This document shows, piece after piece, positions 35,213 to 45,132 of a stretch of DNA of 64,000 nucleotides. The number at the start of each line of letters is the position of its first letter. Position 1 is the first letter of the stretch. Under the pieces are notes generated by a model that was not told the DNA's origin, ran no database searches, and was given only the letters and a program-made list of their open reading frames with translations. This DNA is from Stappia sediminis (GTDB lineage: Bacteria > Pseudomonadota > Alphaproteobacteria > Rhizobiales > Stappiaceae), in NCBI RefSeq assembly GCF_009826895.1, contig NZ_WUMV01000001.1:496001-560000 (forward strand). Reading direction: 5' to 3'. The translations under genes and the position numbers were made by a program.

Positions 35213-35985
35213 GCGCAAACCGGCCGGTCCTGATCGTCGATTCCGGCATCGGGGGCCTGTCGGTCACGCGTGAGGTGAGGGCGCTCTTGCCCGGCCTGTC
35301 GGTGGTTTATCTCGCGGATTTTGCTGCGTTTCCTTATGGCGATTGGGATGAGGCGGAGCTTACGGATCACGTGGTGTCGCTGACTGCGAAACATGTGGCC
35401 GAACATGGGCCATGCGCCGTTGTCATTGCCTGCAACACGGCTTCCACGCTTGTGCTGCCGGGATTGCGAGCGACGCTTGATATTCCTGTCGTCGGCACGG
35501 TGCCGGCGGTCAAGCCTGCGGCGGAGCGCACGAAAAGCGGGCTGATCTCCATTCTTGCAACACCCGGCACGGTGAAGCGGGATTACACGTTCGATCTCAT
35601 CCGCCAGTTCGCGCCGGATGTTGCTGTCACCCTCGTCGGGGCGACCGGCCTTGCCCGCATGGCGGAGGAAAAACTGGCGGGCCGTGCGGTAGACGGCGCG
35701 CGCCTTGCCGCCGAAATTGTGCCTTGTTTCAAGGAAAAGCGTGGGAAACGAACCGATACGATCGTTCTTGGATGCACGCACTACCCGTTCCTCGTGGAGG
35801 AGATGCGCGCTCTTGCGCCCTGGGAAGTCGACTGGGTCGATCCGGCTCCGGCCATCGCCCGGCGTCTTGCCGATGTCATTGAAGCGCCCGATGCGGGGAC
35901 TGCGCGTTTCGACCGGTATATCTCGACGGCGGGAGTAGCGTTCGATTACCTGCCGTTCATCGGCGAAAAGCCGCATGATTCCTGA
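35209..35985 (+). CDS. murI: Glutamate racemase
   Basis: MurI makes D-glutamate for peptidoglycan. The 258-aa protein has the N-terminal motif VDSGIGGLSV. Both catalytic cysteines are in place: C75 in IACNTAS and the second in VLGCTHYPFL. The PYGD segment (residues 42-45) is also present. It overlaps trmJ upstream by 4 bases. rpsD starts 212 bases downstream, so it probably has a separate promoter. Confidence 0.95.
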   Translation: MSANRPVLIVDSGIGGLSVTREVRALLPGLSVVYLADFAAFPYGDWDEAELTDHVVSLTAKHVAEHGPCAVVIACNTASTLVLPGLRATLDIPVVGTVPAVKPAAERTKSGLISILATPGTVKRDYTFDLIRQFAPDVAVTLVGATGLARMAEEKLAGRAVDGARLAAEIVPCFKEKRGKRTDTIVLGCTHYPFLVEEMRALAPWEVDWVDPAPAIARRLADVIEAPDAGTARFDRYISTAGVAFDYLPFIGEKPHDS

Positions 35986-36197
35986 TGAACTGGTTTGACA
36001 TGGGCCCCGCATTCCACTAAACACCGCGCGAGCTTGGCGGGTCGTCATTGGCCCGCCATGGCTTTTTACGCACCCGTGGACCTGCTGGCGGCGCAAGATG
36101 CCGGCGGTCCTGTCGACCCGGTAACGGGGAGAGGAGGGCGCGTTTCCTTGAGAAGGGCCATCCCTTCAAAAGACCAACAGACAAGAGGAAACGGCGA

Positions 36198-36815
36198 ATG
36201 TCCAAGCGCCATAGCACGAAGTACAAGATCGATCGCCGTCTCGGCGAAAACATCTGGGGCCGTCCGAAGTCCCCGGCCAACCGCCGTGAATACGGCCCGG
36301 GCCAGCACGGCCAGCGCCGCAAGGGCAAGCTTTCCGACTTCGGCGTGCAGCTGCGCGCCAAGCAGAAGCTCAAGGGCTACTACGGCGATATCTCCGAAAA
36401 GCAGTTCATCAAGGTCTACAAGGAAGCTTCGCGCCTGAAGGGCGACACGTCCGAGAACCTGATCGGCCTGCTCGAGCGCCGCCTCGACGCGATCGTCTAC
36501 CGCGCGAAGTTCGTGCCGACCGTCTTTGCCGCGCGCCAGTTCGTCAACCACGGCCACGTGAAGGTGAACGGTCAGCGCGTCAACATTCCGAGCTACCGCT
36601 GCAAGCCGGGCGACGTTATCGAGGTCAAGGAAAAGTCCAGGCAGATGGCGCTGGTGCTGGAAGCGACCCAGCTGGCTGAGCGCGATGTGCCGGATTACAT
36701 CGATGCCGACCACAACAAGATGACCGCCACGTTCAACCGCGTGCCCCAGTTCTCCGATGTGCCGTACCCGGTGCAGATGGAACCGAACCTCGTCATCGAA
36801 TTCTATTCGCGCTAA
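36198..36815 (+). CDS. rpsD: 30S ribosomal protein S4
   Basis: S4 is a primary 16S rRNA-binding protein that nucleates 30S assembly. The 205-aa protein starts [16 protein letters not shown] at 36198 behind AGAGGAAACGGCG; upstream in-frame codons are not supported. It contains the S4 RNA-binding domain ([40 protein letters not shown]). It is isolated from other ribosomal protein genes, as usual in Hyphomicrobiales, and ends in a strong terminator. Confidence 0.99.
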   Translation: MSKRHSTKYKIDRRLGENIWGRPKSPANRREYGPGQHGQRRKGKLSDFGVQLRAKQKLKGYYGDISEKQFIKVYKEASRLKGDTSENLIGLLERRLDAIVYRAKFVPTVFAARQFVNHGHVKVNGQRVNIPSYRCKPGDVIEVKEKSRQMALVLEATQLAERDVPDYIDADHNKMTATFNRVPQFSDVPYPVQMEPNLVIEFYSR

Positions 36816-36839
36816 GCGAACTTGCTTTAAGATCCGATC

Positions 36840-36866
36840 AAGGCCGCTCTTCCGAGCGGCCTTTTT
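36840..36866 (+). terminator. Intrinsic terminator after rpsD
   Basis: A 10-bp perfect stem AAGGCCGCTC / GAGCGGCCTT with a TTCC loop is followed by TTT, 24 bases after the rpsD stop. Confidence 0.92.
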
Positions 36867-36970
36867 CATTTCATGGCCGGGCTGGCTTCCGCTTGCTTCG
36901 CGCCCGGCGCTCGGGCATTGTGCGCCGCGAATTGAACGCAGGAATTTTGCGGAACTGGATCGTGACGGAA

Positions 36971-37924
36971 ATGACGGCAGCAATTGAACAAGTCCGGAAG
37001 GGTAACGATGCCGCGGAGGAGGCTGACTGCCCCGCGTTATTTCGCAATGCACCTTCCTCGGTGGAGTTCAAGAAACTCAGGAAGCGACTTCTGCGCGAGG
37101 CCCGTCAGGCGATCGACGACTATTCCATGCTGCCGGGCGAGGGGCGCCCGGCAAAATGGCTGGTATGCCTCTCCGGCGGCAAGGACAGCTACACGCTGCT
37201 TGCCGTCCTCATGGATCTGAAATGGCGCGGTCTTCTTCCTGTCGAACTTGTCGCCTGCAATCTTGATCAGGCGCAGCCTGGTTTTCCCGGCCATATCCTG
37301 CCGGATTTCTTCGAAAACCACGGCATCGAGCACCGTATCGTTCGCGAGGATACCTATTCGATCGTCACGGACAAGATACCTGCGGGCAAGACCTACTGCT
37401 CGCTATGCTCGCGCCTGCGGCGGGGTATCCTTTATCGTACCGCACGGGAAGAAGGGTGTGATGCCATCGTTCTCGGACACCACCGCGAGGATATCCTCGA
37501 AACCTTCTTCATGAACCTCTTCCACGGCGGCCGGCTTGCGTCCATGCCGCCGAAGCTCGTCAACGACGAGGGTGACCTTCTTGTGCTTCGACCGCTCGCA
37601 TATTGCGGGGAGAAGGATATCGCGAAGTTCGCCTCGGCCATGAATTTCCCGATTATTCCTTGCGACCTCTGCGGCAGCCAGGACGGTCTGCAGCGTGCGG
37701 AGATCAAGAAGATGCTGGAGGGTTGGGAGAAGCAGGCTCCAGGGCGGCTTGGCGTCATGGCGCGTGCCCTTGCCCACGCGCGCCCGTCGCATCTGCTCGA
37801 CAGGAAGCTTTATGACTTCGAAAATCTCGTGCCTTCCGGGTCGGTGGTTTCGGACGCTGGCGATGCGGAGGAACCTTGCGCGGCAAGCCTTGCCATGACA
37901 GAAAAGCTCTTCGCGGCGGAATAG
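36971..37924 (+). CDS. ttcA: tRNA 2-thiocytidine(32) synthetase TtcA
   Basis: TtcA thiolates C32 of certain tRNAs using an Fe-S cluster. The 317-aa protein has the PP-loop ATPase motif [10 protein letters not shown] and the conserved Cys pair in [11 protein letters not shown], plus a further Cys pair in PCDLCGSQ. The [18 protein letters not shown] segment is typical of the family. The ATG at 36971 ([12 protein letters not shown]) is chosen; a GTG 9 bases upstream and more distal codons are possible, and the ribosome site is weak. Confidence 0.93.
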   Translation: MTAAIEQVRKGNDAAEEADCPALFRNAPSSVEFKKLRKRLLREARQAIDDYSMLPGEGRPAKWLVCLSGGKDSYTLLAVLMDLKWRGLLPVELVACNLDQAQPGFPGHILPDFFENHGIEHRIVREDTYSIVTDKIPAGKTYCSLCSRLRRGILYRTAREEGCDAIVLGHHREDILETFFMNLFHGGRLASMPPKLVNDEGDLLVLRPLAYCGEKDIAKFASAMNFPIIPCDLCGSQDGLQRAEIKKMLEGWEKQAPGRLGVMARALAHARPSHLLDRKLYDFENLVPSGSVVSDAGDAEEPCAASLAMTEKLFAAE

Positions 37925-38050
37925 CCGTTCAATTCACCCATTTTTCCTTTCAAGGCGGCGAATGTGCCTGCTTTTCGAGCGGGAACGGAGCGGCATTTTC
38001 GTGCCTGCGACCGCCGAGACTTATCTGCGAATGACCGGGACTGGGAAGTT

Positions 38051-39340
38051 ATGACGGCGAACATTCCGTGCGGCATGGATTTCGGCACATCGAATTCCAC
38101 AGTGGCACTTGCGCATTCGGGCGCGACGAACCTTTTGCCGCTCGAAGGAGAGCGCTCGGTGATTCCGAGTACGATCTTCTTCTCCTTCGAGGAGGATGAG
38201 GTGCGCTTCGGCCGCGACGCGGTGCTTCAGTATGTGGGAGGTGTCGAGGGGCGGTTGATGCGGTCCCTCAAGAGTGTCCTGGGCTCTGCGACGATGGCGG
38301 AGAAAACCGCGATCAAAACGCGGCGATGGGGCTATGGCGAGATCATTGGCCTCTTCATCCGCGAAGTGAGACGGCGGGCTGAAAACGCGGCGGGAAGGGC
38401 GCTGGACGAGGTGGTCCTCGGACGTCCTGTATTCTTCGTCGACGATGATGCCGCAGCCGACCGGCGGGCTCAGGACGAGTTGGAAGCGATTGCACGGGAT
38501 GCGGGTTTCACGTCGGTCGAATTCCAGTTCGAGCCGATTGCGGCGGCCCTGGATCATGAGCGGACCGTGCAGGGAGAAGAGCTTGCGGTCATCATCGATC
38601 TTGGCGGCGGCACATCGGATTTTTCCGTCGTTCGGGTCAGTCCCGAAGGGCGTGCGCAGACCGACCGGCGCGACGATATCCTTGCAAGTTCGGGCGTTCA
38701 CGTCGGAGGCACGGACTTCGATCAATTACTGAGCCTGAAAAGGGTCATGCCCGAATTCGGCTTGGGGACCCTTGCACGGGACGGCAAGCGCGATTTGCCG
38801 AAATGGGCCTTCTACGAGCTTGCCACCTGGCACCGGATCAATTTCCTCTATACGTCCAAGGCGGTTCAGCAACTCAAAGAGCTACGCTATGACGCGCGCG
38901 AGCCGGAGCGGATCGCGCGGCTGATCGAACTGGTGGAAAGACGCTTCGGGCATGCGCTTGCCGGAACCGTCGAGGAAGCGAAAATCGCGTTGTCGGAAGC
39001 GGATTTCCATAGCCTCCACATACCGATGCATGATGGAGACCTCGCCGTCGATATCACCGTCACCGATCTGGTGGAGGCGATCCAGACCTCGGTCGGGCGG
39101 GTGGAACGCGCCTTGGACGAATGCCTGATGCTGGCTGAAGTTCCGGCGACCGCTGTATCGACTGTCTTCCTGACGGGGGGCTCGGCATCGATTCCATTTG
39201 TGCGCGACCGGTTGACTCGAAAGTTCAGCGATGCTCGCATCGTGCAAGGCAACGTATTCGGCAGTGTCGGATCGGGGCTGGCACTCGACGCCGCCCGCAA
39301 ATTCGGCAGTCGTTCGGAAGAATTGGCTCAAACGGGGTAG
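38051..39340 (+). CDS. YegD-like Hsp70-family protein
   Basis: The 429-aa protein has only the actin-like ATPase half of Hsp70, with no full substrate-binding domain, as in YegD. Motifs are phosphate-1 GMDFGTSNSTVAL, phosphate-2 IIDLGGGTSDFSVV, FEPIAAALDHE and an adenosine-type VFLTGGSASIPFVRD. Cellular role is unknown. The ATG at 38051 (MTANIPCGMDF) puts the first beta strand at the usual place; the open frame extends 87 bases upstream without support. Same strand as ttcA, 126 bases apart. Confidence 0.9.
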   Translation: MTANIPCGMDFGTSNSTVALAHSGATNLLPLEGERSVIPSTIFFSFEEDEVRFGRDAVLQYVGGVEGRLMRSLKSVLGSATMAEKTAIKTRRWGYGEIIGLFIREVRRRAENAAGRALDEVVLGRPVFFVDDDAAADRRAQDELEAIARDAGFTSVEFQFEPIAAALDHERTVQGEELAVIIDLGGGTSDFSVVRVSPEGRAQTDRRDDILASSGVHVGGTDFDQLLSLKRVMPEFGLGTLARDGKRDLPKWAFYELATWHRINFLYTSKAVQQLKELRYDAREPERIARLIELVERRFGHALAGTVEEAKIALSEADFHSLHIPMHDGDLAVDITVTDLVEAIQTSVGRVERALDECLMLAEVPATAVSTVFLTGGSASIPFVRDRLTRKFSDARIVQGNVFGSVGSGLALDAARKFGSRSEELAQTG

Positions 39341-39398
39341 GTTAAAATCACCGCTTGTTCATCGGGCACCTGGCTCCTGAAAAAAATCTTATTTTGAA

Positions 39399-39674
39399 TT
39401 AGCGCATGTGCAATCCATCAGAGCCGCCGACAGGCTGATTGCGCACAAGGATCACGAGGGCTGGCGTTTCACCATGCTTGTCGCTTTGGGCAAGGCCGCC
39501 ATGGTCACGGCAGAGATCTTCACCGGTCTGCCCATTTTCGGGAGCAAAGACGGTGAGCGTTGCGCAGTTGACTTCGCGCAGACCTTGCGCCTGTTCACCG
39601 GCCACCGCTATTGCTGCCACGGCCAGCGCGGCAAGGGCGGCAATTCCCGTCAACCTTCTGATGGCTATGCTCAT
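39399..39674 (-). CDS. Small secreted protein, unknown function
   Basis: The start at 39672-39674 (MSIAIRRLTGIAAL) follows a GGGAGG ribosome site and gives 91 aa; an upstream ATG has no such site. The first ~30 residues look like a signal peptide (AALAVAAIAVAGEQAQG). The mature part has two Cys (REVNCATL, GEDLCRDHGG) that could form a disulfide, and no known motif. It converges with the Hsp70-like gene. Function unknown. Confidence 0.6.
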   Translation of the reverse strand: MSIAIRRLTGIAALAALAVAAIAVAGEQAQGLREVNCATLTVFAPENGQTGEDLCRDHGGLAQSDKHGETPALVILVRNQPVGGSDGLHMR

Positions 39675-39854
39675 TCCGGCATCCTCCCGATCACTCCGCT
39701 CTTCCGAAACCCTTTCGGCAGATCGCAACTGTGGGATGGAGAATGGCGGCCGACTGCTGACTGAAGGGTGAAACCGGCATTCATCCTTCGTTCAGAATAA
39801 AGTGATTCGGCATGTATTGCCGGTGCCTCAGCGTCACACTTTGCCTGCGGCACG

Positions 39855-39885
39855 AAAAAGGCAGGCCAAAGCGTGGCCTGCCTTT
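39855..39885 (-). terminator. Terminator after grxD
   Basis: A perfect 12-bp stem AAAGGCAGGCCA / TGGCCTGCCTTT with a 5-base loop lies just past the grxD stop, with T-rich sequence on the leftward side (plus-strand AAAAA). The symmetric A/T flanks could also work rightward. Confidence 0.88.
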
Positions 39886-39910
39886 GTGTTTCCTGTGGAT
39901 AATGGGCGTG

Positions 39911-40243
39911 TCAGGCGCTTTGGCTCGTCGAGATGCCCTTTTCTTCAAAGGCGGCCTGCAGTTCCTGATTCTGGAACATCTCGCGAATAATGTCGCAGCC
40001 GCCGACGAATTCGCCCTTGATGTAGAGTTGGGGGATTGTCGGCCAGCTGGCGAATTCCTTGATGCCCTGGCGAAGCTCGTCGTCCTCGAGCACGTTGACG
40101 CCCTTGTAGGGCACGCCCACGTAGTCGAGAATCTGCACGACCTGGCCGGAGAACCCGCATTGCGGGAAGGCCGGGGTGCCCTTCATGAAAAGTACGACGT
40201 CGTTGGATTCGACTTCGCTCTTGATCCAGTCCTGAATGCTCAT
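39911..40243 (-). CDS. grxD: Monothiol glutaredoxin, Grx4 family
   Basis: This 110-aa protein coordinates a glutathione-ligated 2Fe-2S cluster and acts in Fe-S trafficking. The monothiol active site CGFS is at residues 29-32 (PQCGFSGQ), and the glutathione-binding [19 protein letters not shown] segment is intact. It follows bolA by 60 bases on the same strand, the usual pairing: BolA and Grx4 form a heterodimer. A strong hairpin ends the unit. Confidence 0.96.
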   Translation of the reverse strand: MSIQDWIKSEVESNDVVLFMKGTPAFPQCGFSGQVVQILDYVGVPYKGVNVLEDDELRQGIKEFASWPTIPQLYIKGEFVGGCDIIREMFQNQELQAAFEEKGISTSQSA

Positions 40244-40303
40244 TTGGCTTTGTCCTTTCGTTCCGCCGGGGCAAGGTCCGGCGAGCGGGATCTCATTTAT
40301 GAC

Positions 40304-40537
40304 CTATTCCGGAGCCGAAGTTTGAAGGGCGAGCGCGTGCAATTCGCCGCCCATCTTTCCCTTCAGCGCCTGATAGACCATCTGATGCTGCTGCACGCGG
40401 CTTTTGCCGGTGAAGGCATCGGAGACGACGACGGCGGCATAGTGGTCTCCGTCGCCGGCGAGGTCGCGGATCTCGATCTTTGCATCCGGAAATGCATCCC
40501 GGATAAGTGTCTCGATCTCACATGCATCCATCGCCAT
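40304..40537 (-). CDS. bolA: BolA-family protein
   Basis: This 77-aa BolA-like protein is the partner of monothiol glutaredoxins in Fe-S and iron sensing. The start at 40535-40537 (MAMDACEIETLIRD) follows GGAAGGAAACC. Characteristic segments are FPDAKIEIRDLAGDGDHYAA and the helix-turn segment SRVQQHQMVYQALKGKMGGE with the conserved His (QQHQMV). It is 25 bases downstream of purL and upstream of grxD, forming purL-bolA-grxD. Confidence 0.92.
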   Translation of the reverse strand: MAMDACEIETLIRDAFPDAKIEIRDLAGDGDHYAAVVVSDAFTGKSRVQQHQMVYQALKGKMGGELHALALQTSAPE

Positions 40538-40562
40538 AAGCGGTTTCCTTCCCGTTCCGTTT

Positions 40563-42791
40563 TTATTCAGCAGGGATTTCCGTTTGCCCCGCCATGTAGC
40601 TCGGGAACCAATTTTCATAGGCTTCACGCAGCTTTGCAACGGATATGGAGAGGATTCCCTCAACAGTCAATTCGTCACCCTTTACGGTGCCTAGCTGAAC
40701 AAGCGGTACGCTCGCGTCCTTCGCATCGCTGATGATGGCATCGACTGCGTCTTGTCTGCAGGTAAGGACATATCGTCCCTGATCTTCGCCGAAAAGCGCG
40801 GCATGCGCGGGCGCGCCAACCTTGACGGATGCGCCGAGACCTCCGGAAATCGCCATTTCGGCAAGTGCTGCGCCCAATCCGCCGGACGAAATGTCGTGGA
40901 CTGCCGTTACACGCCCCGCACCGATCAACTGGCGCACGAGCGTACCGTTTCTTTTTTCAGCAGCCAGATCGACAGGCGGTGGCGCGCCTTCCTCACGGCC
41001 CAGGATGTCGCGAAGATATGCGCTCGAGCCGAGGTGCGTTCCTTCACCGCCAAGCATCAGGATCACGTCGCCTACCGCGTCGAATGCGGCCTTTGCGCGA
41101 TACGTCACATCAGGCAGAAGTCCGACACCGCCGATTGCGGGCGTCGGCAGGATCGCTTCGCCGTGCGTCTCGTTGTAAAGCGAGACGTTGCCGGAAACGA
41201 TCGGCATGCCAAGTGCTGAACAGGCCTCGCCGATGCCTTTGATCGCACCGACGAACTGGCCCATGATCTCCGGCTTTTCGGGGTTGCCGAAATTGAGATT
41301 GTCCGTTGCTGCAAGCGGCTCCGCGCCCACTGCGGTGATGTTGCGCCAGCATTCGGCAACGGCTTGCTTTCCGCCTTCATATGGATCGGCCTCGACATAG
41401 CGCGGCGTGACGTCCACCGAAAATGCAAGGCCCTTGCGCGATGTTCCGCTTTCGCCCGGCACGCGGATGACACCAGCATCGCCGCCGGGCATCGTCATGG
41501 AATTGCCCTGGACGAGCGTGTCGTATTGTTCATAGACCCAGCGGCGGGATGAGCCGTTCGCATTGCCGATCAGCGTGAGCAGCGCCCTCGTATAGTCGTC
41601 CGGCTCCGCGATTTCGGATGCCGCGATCACCGGGCGTGGCATGGTTTCGGCATGCGGGCGGTCGTATTCCGGTGCCTCGTCGCCAAGTTCCTTGATCGGC
41701 AGATCGGCAACTTCGATGCCCTTATGGATCACGCGGAAACGAAGGTCGGCCGTCGTCTTTCCGACAATGGCGAAATCCAGGCCCCATTTGCGGAAGATCG
41801 CCTCGGCTTCCTCTTCCTGTTCCGGGCGCAGCACCATAAGCATGCGCTCCTGGCTTTCGGAGAGCATCATCTCATAGGCGCTCATGCTCTCTTCGCGCAC
41901 AGGCACCTCGTCGAGGTCGAGCTCGATGCCGAGATTCCCCTTTGCGCCCATCTCGACAGCCGAACACGTAAGCCCGGCCGCGCCCATGTCCTGAATGGCG
42001 ATCACCGCACCGGATGCCATGAGTTCAAGGCAGGCCTCGAGCAGGCATTTTTCGGTGAACGGGTCGCCGACCTGAACGGTCGGGCGCTTTTCCTCGATGG
42101 TCTCGTCGAACTCCGCACTTGCCATCGTCGCGCCGCCGACGCCGTCGCGCCCCGTCTTGGCGCCGAGGTAAACGACGGGAAGGCCGACGCCCTCGGCCTT
42201 GGAATAGAAGATCGCATCCGTCTTCGCGATACCGGCTGCGAATGCGTTGACGAGGCAGTTGCCGTTGTAGCTTGGGTGAAATTCCACTTCGCCGCCCACG
42301 GTCGGTACGCCGAAGGAATTGCCATACCCGCCGACGCCGGAAACAACGCCGGAGACAAGGTGCTTCGTGCGCGGATGATCAGGGTCGCCGAAACGAAGCG
42401 CGTTCATGGCCGCAACCGGCTTCGCACCCATGGTGAAGACGTCTCGCAGGATGCCGCCCACGCCCGTTGCCGCGCCCTGGTAAGGCTCGATGTAGGAGGG
42501 GTGGTTGTGGCTTTCCATCTTGAAGATCACCGCCTCGCCGTCGCCGATGTCGACAACGCCCGCGTTCTCGCCCGGTCCCTGGATCACGCGCGGGCCCTTG
42601 GTCGGAAGCGTCCTCAGCCACTTTTTCGAGGATTTGTAGGAGCAATGCTCGTTCCACATGGCCGAGAAGATGCCAAGCTCGGTAAAAGTCGGCTCCCGGC
42701 CGATGAGCGAGAGAATGCGCTCGTATTCGTCCGGCTTCAGCCCATGGGATTCGATGAGCTCTGGCGTGATCTTGATGTCATTGGGGATCAT
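40563..42791 (-). CDS. purL: Phosphoribosylformylglycinamidine synthase subunit PurL
   Basis: PurL is the synthetase subunit of FGAM synthase in purine biosynthesis, working with PurQ and PurS. The 742-aa length fits the small (multi-subunit) type. The ATG at 42789-42791 ([15 protein letters not shown]) is preferred to an upstream frame extension. Motifs include [19 protein letters not shown] near the N-terminus, [17 protein letters not shown] and the second-half AIR-synthase-like repeat. PurQ and PurS are about 6-9 kb away on the same strand, past an accessory block. Confidence 0.98.
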   Translation of the reverse strand: MIPNDIKITPELIESHGLKPDEYERILSLIGREPTFTELGIFSAMWNEHCSYKSSKKWLRTLPTKGPRVIQGPGENAGVVDIGDGEAVIFKMESHNHPSYIEPYQGAATGVGGILRDVFTMGAKPVAAMNALRFGDPDHPRTKHLVSGVVSGVGGYGNSFGVPTVGGEVEFHPSYNGNCLVNAFAAGIAKTDAIFYSKAEGVGLPVVYLGAKTGRDGVGGATMASAEFDETIEEKRPTVQVGDPFTEKCLLEACLELMASGAVIAIQDMGAAGLTCSAVEMGAKGNLGIELDLDEVPVREESMSAYEMMLSESQERMLMVLRPEQEEEAEAIFRKWGLDFAIVGKTTADLRFRVIHKGIEVADLPIKELGDEAPEYDRPHAETMPRPVIAASEIAEPDDYTRALLTLIGNANGSSRRWVYEQYDTLVQGNSMTMPGGDAGVIRVPGESGTSRKGLAFSVDVTPRYVEADPYEGGKQAVAECWRNITAVGAEPLAATDNLNFGNPEKPEIMGQFVGAIKGIGEACSALGMPIVSGNVSLYNETHGEAILPTPAIGGVGLLPDVTYRAKAAFDAVGDVILMLGGEGTHLGSSAYLRDILGREEGAPPPVDLAAEKRNGTLVRQLIGAGRVTAVHDISSGGLGAALAEMAISGGLGASVKVGAPAHAALFGEDQGRYVLTCRQDAVDAIISDAKDASVPLVQLGTVKGDELTVEGILSISVAKLREAYENWFPSYMAGQTEIPAE

Positions 42792-42920
42792 GTTTCGTCC
42801 GGGCAGCGGCGTTGATCGCGATGGTCTGAATTGCCGCGCCTTGTTAGCAGATGCAATGACTGAGGGGAACTGCACGATGCCGCGCAAGTCCCCTTTATCG
42901 CGCCATCGATGCTTTATTCC

Positions 42921-44357
42921 TCACGAATAATCGTCGTAGCTTGCCGTCGGTTCGGCCAAAAGGCGCCTTATCACCTCAAAGCCGGCCCTTGCATCGTCGA
43001 GCGATTTCGGTGCCGTGAACCCGAACCTGACACGGTGATAGACCTTGTCCGTGCGCGCGGGTTTGAACTCGTCTTCATCGTCGATGAGCACGTTATTCTG
43101 CAGAACCGCCTTCTTGAATGTGCCGGAAAGCCAGGGCTCGGGCAGTTTCATCCAGAGAAATGGCACCCTTGGGTGGGAGCGGAAATCGAAGCCCGCGAAC
43201 ATTTCCCTTGCCAGAGCTTCCCGCTCGGCGACCACGTCCTTCACCTTCTCCCGGATTTGATCGGCCGCGCCCGAAAGCACAAGCCGTGCCGCAAGTTCGG
43301 CCAGCAGAAAGATCATGCCGCCGGCAGCCATCTTGTGTGCGGTCAGAATGCGCTGGACATAGGCCGGAGGGCAGGCTACGTAACCGCCTCGAACGCCGGC
43401 GGCAATCGCTTTGGAAAGGCTTGTGACGTGGAAGGTCCGTTCCGGAGCCATCGCGGCGATTGGTGTCGACTGGTTCTCGATCATGGCGCCATAGACGCCG
43501 TCCTCGATCAGCCAGACGTTGTATCGCCTGGCAATCTCCACGATTTCGCGGCGGCGCGCATCCGGCAGAATGCCGAGGGTCGGATTGCGCATGGCCGGCA
43601 TCAGGAAAAGTACCTTGGGGTGCCATTGAGCGCAAAGCCGCTCGAAATCTTCCGAGAGCACGCCCTCGTCATCGGATTCGACGATTATCACGCGCCTTCC
43701 AAGCAGCGGCACGGTGCGTGCGAACGAGCTGTAGGTAAGGTTTTCAAAAACAATAAGGTCGCCGGGCGCCGTCATCGCGGAAAGAACGGCAACGATCCCC
43801 GCATGCGCACCGACTGTTGGCACGATCGTTTCCGGTGCGGGTAGCCAGCCGCCGCAGGCGGCCCAGCGGCTTCCGGCCTCCAACCAGTTGCGCGGGTGCG
43901 TGCGCGAGTAGCTGGCGATCTCATGCGGATGCGACCTGCTGATATCCATGAGGATGCGTTCGAGTGCCGCCGACTGGCCAATGTCGGGTGCCGCGCTGCT
44001 GTCCATCATGATGGTTCCCGGTTCGGGAAGGATCGCACGCGTGCCCGCAAATTCTATGCTGGTGGCGAGCCCCTTGCCCTCAACGATCTCGTTGTTGCCG
44101 GGCATCGGCGTGTTGCGGGATTGGATGTAGGTGCCGCGGCCGACTTCGCCGCTCACGAGCCCACGCTCGCGCGCAAGCGCATAGGCCCGCCCCACGGTGC
44201 CGATCGTCACACCGATGTCGTATGCGAGATCCCGTTGCGGCGGCAGCTTGGTGCCGGTTGGCAGAAGACCGGAGTGGATATCTGACTCGATCCGGTCTGC
44301 CAGGCGCACATAAAGCGGCCCATCGCCCTTGGAAATATCTGGGAGCCAATTTGTCAT
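42921..44357 (-). CDS. MocR-type regulator (GntR HTH fused to aminotransferase-like domain)
   Basis: The 478-aa protein has an N-terminal GntR winged helix (about residues 10-80, GTKLPPQRDLAYDIGVTIGT). A fold-type I PLP-binding domain follows, with the Schiff-base lysine in SLSKAIAAGVRGGY. MocR proteins use PLP to sense amino acids, vitamins or amines and control nearby genes. Length is normal. It is divergent from a DUF1127 gene, 104 bases apart, which is the likely target. Ligand unknown. Confidence 0.9.
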   Translation of the reverse strand: MTNWLPDISKGDGPLYVRLADRIESDIHSGLLPTGTKLPPQRDLAYDIGVTIGTVGRAYALARERGLVSGEVGRGTYIQSRNTPMPGNNEIVEGKGLATSIEFAGTRAILPEPGTIMMDSSAAPDIGQSAALERILMDISRSHPHEIASYSRTHPRNWLEAGSRWAACGGWLPAPETIVPTVGAHAGIVAVLSAMTAPGDLIVFENLTYSSFARTVPLLGRRVIIVESDDEGVLSEDFERLCAQWHPKVLFLMPAMRNPTLGILPDARRREIVEIARRYNVWLIEDGVYGAMIENQSTPIAAMAPERTFHVTSLSKAIAAGVRGGYVACPPAYVQRILTAHKMAAGGMIFLLAELAARLVLSGAADQIREKVKDVVAEREALAREMFAGFDFRSHPRVPFLWMKLPEPWLSGTFKKAVLQNNVLIDDEDEFKPARTDKVYHRVRFGFTAPKSLDDARAGFEVIRRLLAEPTASYDDYS

Positions 44358-44461
44358 GGTGACAATTATCTATCTTGATCCAAATTTTGAGTCAATTGAT
44401 ATAGAACTTCTCAAGTGTGTGGGGGGCAATCTTACCTCAAACGTCAGAAATCGAGATTAAA

Positions 44462-44707
44462 ATGGGTTCAATTGGTACAATATCCTCGGTTCAACGCCTG
44501 CTCAGCCTGATTGATTCACTGATTGGCGATCCGCGCATTCCGGCGCCTTCGGGTTTCGCCCGCGCGTGGGTGAATTATTTTTTCGGCCGTTACCGCAAGC
44601 AATTGTCCCGCCGCGATCTCATGGGGCTGACGGACGAGCAATTGGCTGATGTTGGCCTCAGCCGTGCCGACGCGCAAGCAGAAGCGCGCAAGCCTTTCTG
44701 GAACTAG
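44462..44707 (+). CDS. DUF1127-domain small protein
   Basis: This 81-aa protein starts MGSIGTISSVQRLLSL and ends with the DUF1127 signature RRDLMGLTDEQLADVGLSRA, followed by AEARKPFW. DUF1127 proteins are small and arginine-rich. In Alphaproteobacteria some affect phosphate, RNA or metabolic regulation. The ribosome site is weak. An in-frame GTG 45 bases upstream is an alternative start. The TAG stop at 44705-44707 lies inside the terminal repeat of the TIR element that begins at 44704. It is divergent from the MocR gene. Confidence 0.82.
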   Translation: MGSIGTISSVQRLLSLIDSLIGDPRIPAPSGFARAWVNYFFGRYRKQLSRRDLMGLTDEQLADVGLSRADAQAEARKPFWN

Positions 44708-44972
44708 GGTCTGGACCCATAAAATTGACGGAAATGGTATGAGCCGATTTGGTTGGATACGAGGAGCAAGAGCGCAGGAAACCAGGCCGGTTTTCAAGAT
44801 CTTGCGACAAAGTAGCCGGCCAAATCGGCCATATCTTCGAGACACCGAAACGGCTTCGATCTGCCGCGTCGAAGGGCTTGACCGGGTGCCCGACCCGCTC
44901 CGCGCCCTTCTCCTTGCACTTCTTTGCCGTTTCAGGTGCCATTTGCATCAATTTTATGGGGCCAGACCCTAG
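44704..44972. mobile_element. 269-bp TIR element (MITE-like), copy 2
   Basis: Both ends are inverted repeats of about 34 bp with 31 matches, starting CTAGGGTCTGG(A/C)CCCA. Its inner sequence, inverted, matches the element at 33552-33932 apart from that copy's nested double hairpin. It starts and ends with a TA dinucleotide. It encodes no transposase and is best read as a non-autonomous element. The left end supplies the stop codon of the DUF1127 gene. The remaining gap to the lipid kinase gene (44973-45132) shows nothing coding. Confidence 0.72.
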
Positions 44973-45132
44973 ATACTTCTCCGTTCGAACCGCAGCGGGC
45001 AACCTGCAGCCTGTCCGCTGTGCCGGTCCGCGGCCGGATTTCATTTCCGGCCGCGCACCGGTCTTCCCCTTGTGCGCCACATTCAGGCACCATGTATTAT
45101 TGCCTGGGTTTCCTGCATCAGGGGTAATCGCT

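Noticed and set aside
44749-45132. N-terminal extension of the lipid kinase frame
   Set aside because: The extension runs through the TIR element and has no family match, whereas a TTG with an AGGGG site gives the normal YegS length.
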